Source of the DNA: Streptomyces changanensis
GTDB lineage: Bacteria; Actinomycetota; Actinomycetes; Streptomycetales; Streptomycetaceae
DNA length: 64,000 bases
Reading direction: 5' to 3'
NCBI RefSeq assembly: GCF_024600715.1
Contig: NZ_CP102332.1
Span: 3,968,001-4,032,000 of the forward strand
Under the pieces are notes generated by a model, which was given only the letters and a program-made list of their open reading frames with translations, searched no databases and was not told the DNA's origin. Position 1 is the first letter of the stretch; every line of letters begins with the position of its first letter. Shown here piece after piece: positions 26,871 through 47,757 of the stretch. Both the position numbers and the translations under genes were made by a program.

Positions 26871-26912
26871 CCGAAGGGCGATCACCCATCCGGGTGGTCG
26901 CCCTTCGGCGTT
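26871..26912 (+). terminator. Hairpin after rplL
   Basis: Seventeen-bp arms with one G-U pair (26871-26887, 26892-26908), loop ATCC, followed by CGTTG. Without a T-run it may be partial, letting some transcription continue into rpoB as in other bacteria. Confidence 0.75.
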
Positions 26913-26989
26913 GCCGTGGTGCCTGTCGTGCGACGGGCACCCCGAGGAGTATGGTGATCTTCGCCGTGCGCCCCGCGGAGCCGGGGGCC

Positions 26990-27018
26990 TTGACGAACCG
27001 CACGCCGCGCGCAATTCT
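26990..27018 (+). promoter_or_regulatory. Possible upstream rpoB promoter
   Basis: TTGACG, 17-base spacer, AATTCT. The -35 is good and the -10 lacks the leading T. Confidence 0.35.
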
Positions 27019-27147
27019 CAGGACGCGTCGTCACAACGATCCGGATCCGAGGCATGGATCGACGACCGAACGGGCAGTATCGATGTGCGCCGACGGGCGC
27101 GAGGTGCCGCGGAGATGAGAACAACGAGGGTCGCGAATTGCTCGCCC

Positions 27148-27176
27148 TGGACATCAGTGGGCCAAGTGGCTACACT
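27148..27176 (+). promoter_or_regulatory. rpoB promoter
   Basis: TGGACA, 17-base spacer, TACACT: a good vegetative promoter about 160 bases before the rpoB start. Confidence 0.7.
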
Positions 27177-27337
27177 GACCCTTTGCGCTGCCTGTTAGCT
27201 GCTCCCTGCCCGTCACCAGGGGCATACCCCGCGAGAGCACAGATGACCGAATGCCCTGACCTGGGATTTCGGGTCTCCTTGCTCGGCTGGGGACCGGTAC
27301 GCGCGTAGTGAGTCCGAGCCCTCGGAAGGACCCCCTC

Positions 27338-30823
<3,486 letters not shown>

Positions 30824-30915
30824 CGGGTCGGCCGGCCGGATCTCCCATCCGGCCGGCCTCCCAGCGACCCGTACAGACCATTGATTGACACAACCCTGAG
30901 AGGGATTGACGCATA

Positions 30916-34824
<3,909 letters not shown>

Positions 34825-34839
34825 GCGCGCAGTCTGATC

Positions 34840-34879
34840 GGAGGGCGGCACCCCGTCGTGGGACGGGGTGCCGCCCTCC
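34840..34879 (+). terminator. rpoBC terminator
   Basis: Perfect 18-bp inverted repeat (34840-34857, 34862-34879) with a 4-nt loop, 16 bases after the rpoC stop; no U-tract. Confidence 0.85.
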
Positions 34880-35015
34880 GGCGCGTCCGGGGCCGGTCAC
34901 CGGCTGGGCCACCGGCCGGGCCGCCCGCCGGCAGGCAGCCGGGCCGGGGGCTCGGCCGGGCGCCCGGTCCGGGCCTCTCGGATGCCGACGGGTCCGGGCC
35001 TGTCGGGTGCCGACG

Positions 35016-35138
35016 GGTCCGGGGTCTGTCGGGGTGCGGGCCTGGTCCGGGGTCTGTCGGGGTGCGGGCCTGGTCCGGGGTCTGTCGGGGTGCGGGCCTG
35101 GTCCGGGGTCTGTCGGGGTGCGGGCCTGGTCCGGGGTC
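35016..35138. repeat. 28-bp tandem repeat, 4.4 copies
   Basis: Four exact copies starting GGTCCGGGGTCTGTCGGGGT at 35016, 35044, 35072 and 35100, then 11 bases of a fifth. Shorter diverged relatives lie just upstream (34991-35015). A 28-base period shifts frame each copy, so it is not protein-coding. Confidence 0.95.
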
Positions 35139-35199
35139 GTGACTCCGCAACCCGGTCCGGGGGTCTCGGCCCGCGGGCGCGGCCCACGGCACGTGGACG

Positions 35200-35910
35200 C
35201 GGGGCCGGCGCGCGGTACCAGGGACATGGGCGCGTCCGGCGGTACCCCGACACGGGTGCGGCCGCATCGCCCGGTCACGGTCCGGGCCGCCGCGCCTGGA
35301 CCTGGTCCCAGTCCGCGGTACCCCGACACGGGTTCGCCCCGCGGCACCCGGACATGGGTCCGGTCCCCAGCGCCCCGTCACGGGGTCGGCCGGCAGTACC
35401 CCGACACGGGTGCGGCGGGCATCGCGCGGTCATGGGCCCGGGCCGCCGCGTCTGGTCGTGGTCCCAGTCCGCGCTGCGCGGTCACGGGCCCGGCGCGCAG
35501 CGCCTGTACGCGGGTCCGGGCCCCAGCACCCCGTCGCGGGTTCGGCCGCAACGCCCGACGGGTGCGGCCGCGACGCGCGGTCACGGTCCGGGCCGCCGTG
35601 CCTGGACGCGGTCCGGGACCGGAGCAACCCGTCACGTCCACCCCGCGGCACCCGGACACCGGCTCCGGCCGGCAAGCGCCGGGGGCGGTACCCGGGCGGG
35701 GGTCCGGGCCGCAGACCTCTTCGCGGGTCCGGTCGGCGGCGTCCTGCACAGGCCGGGGCCGCAGCACACCGGCGCGGCAGTCGGATAGGGGTCCGGGGTT
35801 TGTGGCACCCCGACGCGGGTCCGGGTTGTGGCACCCCGGCACGGGCCCGGCACCCCGACGAGTGTCCGGCACCCAGACGCGGGTCCGGGCCGCGGCACCC
35901 CGGCACGGGG
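35200..35910. repeat. Degenerate ~26-bp repeats with small dyads
   Basis: About 25 diverged units of 24-27 bases. Best-kept core is CCCGACACGGGT, a small dyad (CCCG-ACA-CGGG), usually followed by CGGGCCGC or CGGCCGC. Some blocks recur as larger units, for example GGTACCCCGACACGGGTxCG at 35238, 35316 and 35395, about 78 bases apart. Confidence 0.75.
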
Positions 35911-35949
35911 TCGGGTCGGGGCTGGTCGGGGGTCGCGGGTGGCCGCCGG

Positions 35950-36004
35950 GCAGTCGCGTCGGTCACGTCGCTGCGGCCGCCCGGCAGTCGCGTCGGTCAC
36001 GTCG
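35950..36004. repeat. 21-bp direct repeat
   Basis: GCAGTCGCGTCGGTCACGTC followed by G occurs at 35950 and 35984. Confidence 0.85.
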
Positions 36005-36325
36005 GTCCGGCCGCGCGACCCGGCCACTCCTCGTACGAATGTCCGTGTGCCCGCCCGGAGGCGGCTCGCGGGGCGCCGGAGCGTGCGGCGGTCGGCGCGG
36101 ACCCGCGGGCCCGTACGAGCCCCGCGGCGCTCGCGGTACGAGGGCGGCGCCTCCTGTTCCGCGCGGGCCTCCAGAGGCGCCCAGGCGGGCGGGAAGAGGC
36201 AGTTCAGGGCGGCGACGGGGGTGTGGCCGGGGCCCGGCGGGGGGTCCGGCCGCCCGCCCGGCCGATCACCCGTGCGGGGGGCGGTCTCCGGCCGGTCGTG
36301 ACTGATCTTCGGCGTGGCATTTGTT

Positions 36326-36354
36326 TTGACCGGAGTCCATGCGATAGGTACGCT
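36326..36354 (+). promoter_or_regulatory. rpsL operon promoter
   Basis: TTGACC, 17-base spacer, TACGCT: a strong vegetative promoter about 190 bases before rpsL. Confidence 0.75.
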
Positions 36355-36472
36355 CAGACCTTGTGCCTGGGGTGTGCCTGGGCTCCTGTGCGTGTCTTCA
36401 ACCGCACGGCGAGTCCTCAAGGGCCACCGCAATTCGCGCTCCTCCCCGCCCGGGGCGGGGGTTCGGCGGATT

Positions 36473-36497
36473 CGACACACCCGACCGCGTGGGTCGG
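36473..36497 (+). promoter_or_regulatory. Leader hairpin shared by rpsL and rpsJ
   Basis: CGACACA then CCCGACCGCGTGGGTCGG, forming CCGACC/GGTCGG. The same 25 nt with one change is in the rpsJ leader at 50399-50423. It lies 50 bases before rpsL. Confidence 0.7.
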
Positions 36498-36547
36498 CGA
36501 CGTTCCAGGTTAGCTTCACTACACGGCACACAGAAACCGGAGAAGTA

Positions 36548-36919
36548 GTGCCTACGATCCAGCAGCTGGTCCGGAAGGGCCGGCAGGACAAGGTCGAGAA
36601 GAACAAGACGCCCGCCCTCGAGGGTTCCCCTCAGCGCCGCGGCGTCTGCACGCGTGTGTTCACGACCACCCCGAAGAAGCCGAACTCGGCCCTCCGCAAG
36701 GTCGCGCGTGTGCGTCTGACCTCCGGGATCGAGGTCACGGCCTACATTCCGGGTGAGGGACACAACCTGCAGGAGCACTCCATCGTGCTCGTGCGTGGTG
36801 GCCGTGTGAAGGACCTGCCGGGTGTTCGCTACAAGATCATCCGCGGTTCGCTCGACACCCAGGGTGTCAAGAACCGCAAGCAGGCCCGCAGCCGCTACGG
36901 CGCCAAGAAGGAGAAGTAA
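36548..36919 (+). CDS. rpsL: 30S ribosomal protein S12
   Basis: A 123-residue S12 starting at GTG 36548. The decoding loop [13 protein letters not shown] has Lys43 and the [11 protein letters not shown] loop has Lys88, both the wild-type streptomycin-sensitive residues. The open frame extends upstream over the leader but that part is not S12. First gene of the str operon. Confidence 0.97.
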   Translation: MPTIQQLVRKGRQDKVEKNKTPALEGSPQRRGVCTRVFTTTPKKPNSALRKVARVRLTSGIEVTAYIPGEGHNLQEHSIVLVRGGRVKDLPGVRYKIIRGSLDTQGVKNRKQARSRYGAKKEK

Positions 36920-36921
36920 GA

Positions 36922-37392
36922 ATGCCTCGTAAGGGCCCCGCCCCGAAGCGCCCGGTCATCATCGACCCGGTCTACGGTTCTCCTCTGGTGACCTCGCTCA
37001 TCAACAAGATCCTGCTCAACGGCAAGCGTTCCACCGCCGAGCGCATCGTGTACGGCGCCATGGAGGGCCTCCGTGAGAAGACCGGCGCGGACCCGGTCAT
37101 CACGCTGAAGCGCGCGCTCGAGAACGTCAAGCCGGCTCTCGAGGTGAAGTCCCGCCGTGTCGGTGGCGCCACCTACCAGGTGCCGATCGAGGTCAAGCCC
37201 GGTCGCGCTTCCACCCTCGCCCTGCGCTGGCTCGTGGGCTACTCGCGCGCCCGTCGCGAGAAGACCATGACCGAGCGCCTGATGAACGAGCTGCTGGACG
37301 CCTCGAACGGCCTCGGCGCCTCGGTCAAGAAGCGCGAGGACACGCACAAGATGGCCGAGTCCAACAAGGCCTTCGCGCACTACCGCTGGTAG
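36922..37392 (+). CDS. rpsG: 30S ribosomal protein S7
   Basis: A 156-residue S7, two bases after rpsL. It has [20 protein letters not shown], the rRNA-binding [11 protein letters not shown] and the C-terminal [20 protein letters not shown]. Confidence 0.97.
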   Translation: MPRKGPAPKRPVIIDPVYGSPLVTSLINKILLNGKRSTAERIVYGAMEGLREKTGADPVITLKRALENVKPALEVKSRRVGGATYQVPIEVKPGRASTLALRWLVGYSRARREKTMTERLMNELLDASNGLGASVKKREDTHKMAESNKAFAHYRW

Positions 37393-37430
37393 TCGCACCC
37401 ACATCGAGACCGAGAGAAGACTGAAGCCTT

Positions 37431-39557
<2,127 letters not shown>

Positions 39558-39567
39558 CTCCACCGAG

Positions 39568-39640
39568 TTCACGCTTTAGGCTTGTCACCGGATACACCGG
39601 GGCGTTCTGCCGCACACCGCGCGAGCGGAGTGGCGGAACG
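39568..39640 (+). promoter_or_regulatory. fusA-tuf intergenic promoter and leader hairpin
   Basis: TTCACG, 17-base spacer, GATACA (39568-39596), followed by a long imperfect hairpin beginning CGTTCTGCCGCAC and ending GTGGCGGAACG (39603-39640). Streptomyces tuf1 genes are known to have their own promoter in this gap; which hexamers are used is inference. Confidence 0.4.
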
Positions 39641-39720
39641 TCCCCGGGGCCGGCATCCCAGCAAAGATCACCTGGCGCCGATGAGTAAGGCGTACAGAAC
39701 CACTCCACAGGAGGACCCCA

Positions 39721-40914
<1,194 letters not shown>

Positions 40915-40969
40915 GCTCCGCTTGCTCGACGGCCTGAACGGCTGACCTGGTAGCTCCTGGAGCTGCACG

Positions 40970-41005
40970 CGAGGGGCCCCGCACCGTGAGGTGCGGGGCC
41001 CCTCG
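40970..41005 (+). terminator. str operon terminator
   Basis: Perfect 16-bp inverted repeat (40970-40985, 40990-41005) with loop GTGA, 55 bases after tuf. Confidence 0.88.
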
Positions 41006-41193
41006 TCGTGGTCGTCGGGGGGCGGGGCCCGGGGCCCGGGAGGTGGGGGATCAGGGGCCGGCCGGGGCTGCCGGGGGGTCGGGGCGGGCCGGTGGGCGGG
41101 GCGTCGGCCGGGGAGTCAGGCCAGGGGTCGGGGGACCGGGTCCCGGCCCCCGGGGCGCGGGTTCCGGGGATCCGGGCCGGGGGAGGGCGGGGG

Positions 41194-43491
41194 TCAGGCC
41201 GAGTCGGTGTGGGAGGACCACGACCAGGGGTACGCGTCCGCGCCGACGCCGACCGCCGTCGCGCCCTTCGGGCCCAAGTGCAGCGTCACCGGCTCCAGGG
41301 CGGCGACGCCCCGCGCGCGGACCGCGACGCGGCCGCCGACGTGCAGCTGCACCCGGCCGCGCAGGTCGCGGCCGAGGAGGACCGGGCCCCGGGGCGTGCC
41401 GGCCGCGGTGACCGCGCCGTACCCGTCGAAGCGCGGTACGGGCAGGCGGCCGCCGTCGACCCGGACGGCCGTGAGCTCCTGCCGGGCCGGCTGCCGGTAG
41501 TACAGGGCGAGGTCGCCCGACGGGGTGACCGCCACGTCGACCGGTCCGCCCGGCACGGGCAGGGCGGCGCCGGGCCGGAAGCCGACCGGCCCGCCGGCCG
41601 CGTCCTGCGCCCAGTGGTGCACCGTGTCCCGTCCGGCGGCGAAGAGGTGCACCAGGCCCCGTCCGTCGACCGCCGCGGACAGCCCGTCCTGGACCTCGGC
41701 GCCGCCCGCGTCCCGCCAGCGGGACCACGTGCCGTCGACCTCGCGGACGCGGGTGCTGACGCCCTTGTCCGCGTTGCGCACGAAGAGGTGGACGCGCCCG
41801 TCGGGGGCCGTCACCGCGACCGGCACCCCGACGCGGCGCCCGCGGTCGTCGCCGCGCTCGGGGTTGCCGAGGCCCGCCCAGGCGAGGAACGGCCCGCCCG
41901 GCGCCCGCTGTTCCAGCACCACGACCTCGCGCTCGTTGGCGCCGCCGTGCCCGCCGAGCGCGGCGAACCGCAGCCCGAACAGCAACTGACGGCCGTCGAG
42001 CAGGGTCGCCGCGCCGAGCTCCGGGGCGAGGGGACCGCCGCCGAGGTCGGTCGGGTCGCCCCACTGGCCGCTGCCCGGCTCGGTCTCCTGCCAGCACACC
42101 GCGCGCAGGCCGAGCACCCCGTACACGCGGAGCCGTCCGTCCGGGGCGGTCGCCACGACGGGGCCCGGGCCGGGGTAGCGGTGGTGGGTGGCGCGGACCC
42201 AGCCCTTCTTGTTGGTGAGGGGACGGGTGCCCCCGACCATGTAGTCGCCGCAGCCCGCGCTGTTGCCGCACTGCCACGACGGGTCGCCGCCGTAGGGGAC
42301 GAGGTGGGCTGCCTTCTCCCGCAGGACCGGCTCGGGGAGGTTCTTGGGCCAGTGGCGGTTGTAGTAGCCGCGGAACGAGGTGGCCACGAATCCCGGTACG
42401 GACCCGCCGTCGCCGGTGGCCTCGGCGACCCAGCGGACCATCGCGGCCCAGCTGAAGGAGGCGACCGCGGTGTGGTCGGCGTGGTCGGAGTACCCGGGCT
42501 GCTCGGAGTCCTTCTTGCGGGTCGCCTCGTCGCTGTGCTGGATGTCGGGGTCCGGGTCGAGCGTGTGGACGACGGTCGGCCGGTAGCGCTCCATGAGCCC
42601 GACGAGCACGTCCACGAGGCCGTCGTAGTCGTAGTCGCAGGCGCGGCGGACGGGGGAGTCGGTGGCGACGACGGTCCGCAGCCCCAGCGCGCGGTCCTGC
42701 CACAGCGCGGGCAGCGCCATCCAGCGGCGGGGGGTGTGCATGGGGAGGTTGAGGAAGACCAGCTCGACGCGGCGGGGGCCGTGGGTGAGCGTGTCGATCT
42801 CGGCCTCGCGGCCGCCGCGGAGCGTGGCCACCCCCTTCTGCCAGGGCGTGAACTTGTCCAGGCCGATCATCTCGGCGTACGCCTGGCGCAGGCCCTGGTG
42901 GCGGGCGGAGGAGTAGGCGGCGCGGTCGGCGACGGGCTCGGTGCGGCTGCCGGGGACGTGGTTCTTGCCGTTGTGCTCGCCGGCGGAGACGTACACGCAG
43001 ACGAGGGGGACGCCGGCGTCGACCATGCGCTGGCAGTCGGGGTTCATGAAGTACAGGTCGTCGTCCGGGTGCGCCATGATCTGCAGGAGCTGCGCACGCC
43101 GCGAGCTGGTGATCGACATGCCGGGCGCCGGGTCGGCCGTGGGGCCGCTGCGGCGCGGGGTGGGGACCGAGCAGCCGGTGAGGCCCGCGAGGCCGGCCGT
43201 CCCGGCGAGGGCGGCGACGGTGGCGGTGGCGAGGGTGCGGCGCCGGGTCGGGCCGGAGGGCGCGGGGCTCGCCGCGGGGCGTCCGGGGGCGGGGCGGCCG
43301 GCCGTGGTGGCGCCGGGGGCGGTGGTGCGTCCGGGGGCGGTGGTGCCGGGGGTGGGGGCGCCGCAGTCGGGGGTGCGGCCGTCCGGGGCGTGGCCGGCGG
43401 TGGTGTGGCTGGTGGCGCGGGGCGCCTGGCCGGGCCGCGCGCCGTTCCGGAACACGGCAGCGCGAGTCCGGCCCCCCGGTATGTCGTTCAC
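41194..43491 (-). CDS. Tat-exported lipoprotein with PIG-L deacetylase domain
   Basis: A 765-residue protein. A long Thr/Ala/Pro/Gly-rich N-region (1-80) is followed by a twin-arginine stretch (TRRRTLA, 83-88), a hydrophobic core and a lipobox LTGC (Cys 107), suggesting Tat export and lipid anchoring. The PIG-L/LmbE N-deacetylase domain starts at IMAHPDDDLYF (about 138-148; the usual motif is AHPDDE, so Asp replaces Glu) with the second metal motif SDHADHT. The last ~350 residues are repeated strands (PDGRxHLFVR, LLGRDLRGRVQLHV) resembling a beta-propeller lectin. GTG at 43491 has a GGGGG site. Probable cell-surface sugar deacetylase; substrate unknown. Confidence 0.8.
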   Translation of the reverse strand: MNDIPGGRTRAAVFRNGARPGQAPRATSHTTAGHAPDGRTPDCGAPTPGTTAPGRTTAPGATTAGRPAPGRPAASPAPSGPTRRRTLATATVAALAGTAGLAGLTGCSVPTPRRSGPTADPAPGMSITSSRRAQLLQIMAHPDDDLYFMNPDCQRMVDAGVPLVCVYVSAGEHNGKNHVPGSRTEPVADRAAYSSARHQGLRQAYAEMIGLDKFTPWQKGVATLRGGREAEIDTLTHGPRRVELVFLNLPMHTPRRWMALPALWQDRALGLRTVVATDSPVRRACDYDYDGLVDVLVGLMERYRPTVVHTLDPDPDIQHSDEATRKKDSEQPGYSDHADHTAVASFSWAAMVRWVAEATGDGGSVPGFVATSFRGYYNRHWPKNLPEPVLREKAAHLVPYGGDPSWQCGNSAGCGDYMVGGTRPLTNKKGWVRATHHRYPGPGPVVATAPDGRLRVYGVLGLRAVCWQETEPGSGQWGDPTDLGGGPLAPELGAATLLDGRQLLFGLRFAALGGHGGANEREVVVLEQRAPGGPFLAWAGLGNPERGDDRGRRVGVPVAVTAPDGRVHLFVRNADKGVSTRVREVDGTWSRWRDAGGAEVQDGLSAAVDGRGLVHLFAAGRDTVHHWAQDAAGGPVGFRPGAALPVPGGPVDVAVTPSGDLALYYRQPARQELTAVRVDGGRLPVPRFDGYGAVTAAGTPRGPVLLGRDLRGRVQLHVGGRVAVRARGVAALEPVTLHLGPKGATAVGVGADAYPWSWSSHTDSA

Positions 43492-43672
43492 TTGTGCCCC
43501 CGTACTGCTACTGCGGCGGATGCTGCTGGTACTGCTGGGTGGGTGGAGCTGGGAGTGGCGGACGTGGCGCAGGTCCAAGCGCCTCCCGCGATCAGCTAGA
43601 CGGATTATCGACACCGCGGGTTGCCCAGGGCGCAGCGGGGTGTTCAGCGGGGGAGCGGGTGGCCGGGCGGGC

Positions 43673-43703
43673 TTGACCTCAAGTCGAGTCGAGGTCCTAG
43701 CGT
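43673..43703 (+). promoter_or_regulatory. MerR/SoxR-type promoter, leaderless start
   Basis: TTGACC (43673), 19-base spacer, TAGCGT (43698-43703). The spacer holds a dyad, GACCTC (43675-43680) and GAGGTC (43691-43696), with AAGTCGAGTC between. A 19-base spacer with such a dyad is typical of MerR-family-controlled promoters. The ATG at 43710 is where transcription should begin, so the mRNA should be leaderless. Confidence 0.65.
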
Positions 43704-43709
43704 CGAGGC

Positions 43710-44327
43710 ATGACCACGACACCCACCGTCCCGGCCATCGCCGACCCGCACGCCTCCGACGCCGAGCTCGCCGCGCAGCCCATCGGCTACTGGAGTGGGG
43801 CCGCCCACCGGGCCGTCATCACGCACCTCCGTGACTCCATGGCCCGCCTCGACGTCACCCAGCCCCAGTGGTGGTCCCTGAACCGGGTGCTCGTCGCCGG
43901 TGACGAGGGCGTGACCCGCGCGGCCGTCGCGGTCCAGCTGGCGGAGGTCGCGGACGGCCCCAGGGAGGTGCCGCGCGCCCTCGACCAGCTCCTGCACCGC
44001 GGGTGGATCGCCGCCGACGCGGCCGGTGCCCTGCGCATGACGGACGCGGGACGGGAGGCCCACGCCCGGATCAAGCGGCTCGTCACCCGGCTGAGGTCCG
44101 AGGTCCACGAGGGCGTGCCGGACGAGGAGTACGTGACGGCGCTGCGGGTGCTGCGCCGGATGGCGGCGAACGCGGCGGCGGCTTCGGCGAGGGCTGAGGC
44201 GGAGGCCGAGGCGGCGGCCGGTGGGGCGGAGGCAGTCGCTGGGGCTGAGGCCGGTGGGGTGGGGGTCGCCGAGGCGGCGGCCGGTGGGGCTGAGGCCGGT
44301 GGGGTGGGGGGTGGTGGCCGGGGCTGA
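43710..44327 (+). CDS. MarR-like winged-helix regulator
   Basis: A 205-residue protein. Residues ~25-150 match the MarR/winged-helix layout: helix SGAAHRAVITHLRDSMARLDVTQPQWWSLN, recognition region VTRAAVAVQLAEV...VPRALDQLLHRGWIA and wing LRMTDAGREAHARIKR. The last ~45 residues are a low-complexity Ala/Gly/Glu tail made from repeats like EAAAGGAEAGGVG, encoded by imperfect DNA repeats (44200-44320). Divergent from the PIG-L gene, so it may regulate that gene or itself. Ligand unknown. Confidence 0.75.
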   Translation: MTTTPTVPAIADPHASDAELAAQPIGYWSGAAHRAVITHLRDSMARLDVTQPQWWSLNRVLVAGDEGVTRAAVAVQLAEVADGPREVPRALDQLLHRGWIAADAAGALRMTDAGREAHARIKRLVTRLRSEVHEGVPDEEYVTALRVLRRMAANAAAASARAEAEAEAAAGGAEAVAGAEAGGVGVAEAAAGGAEAGGVGGGGRG

Positions 44328-44335
44328 GGCGACTC

Positions 44336-44359
44336 CCGGGGCCACGGGGCGCCCCGGGG
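44336..44359 (+). terminator. Possible terminator after the MarR-like gene
   Basis: CCCGGGG / CCCCGGG arms (44336-44342, 44353-44359) with a 10-nt loop in the convergent gap. Short and without U-tract. Confidence 0.4.
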
Positions 44360-44463
44360 GCGGCAGACCCGGTCACAGCGGGCCGAGGAGCAGGGCACGA
44401 CCGTCGTCCGGTCGGACCCCGACGACGGGCCGGGACCCGACGACGGCCGCGCACCCGCGCACG

Positions 44464-47757
<3,294 letters not shown>

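Larger units (their letters stand above)
26913..27337. other. rplL-rpoB intergenic region and rpoB leader
   Basis: About 425 bases without a gene. It carries two candidate promoters (26990 and 27148) and a leader of about 155 nt before the TTG start of rpoB. Confidence 0.65.
34880..36325. other. 1.4-kb non-coding repeat region after rpoC
   Basis: No credible gene. It holds exact 28-bp repeats (35016-35138), then a long series of degenerate ~26-bp units (about 35200-35910) and a 21-base direct repeat (35950, 35984). Open frames on both strands encode only Gly/Arg/Pro/His-rich periodic sequence in several frames at once, as expected from GC bias. Confidence 0.75.

Noticed and set aside
27308..27337. 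rpoB starting at GTG 27308
   Set aside because: TTG 27338 has a GGAAGGA site at the right distance and gives the known Streptomyces length; the upstream start adds ten non-conserved residues.
35016..35138. CRISPR array
   Set aside because: The 28-bp units are directly adjacent with no variable spacers and no cas genes nearby.
34868..35788. Open frames of 300-430 codons over the repeat region after rpoC
   Set aside because: Several frames on both strands are open at once, the 28-bp period changes frame every copy, and the products are periodic Gly/Arg/Pro/His sequence.
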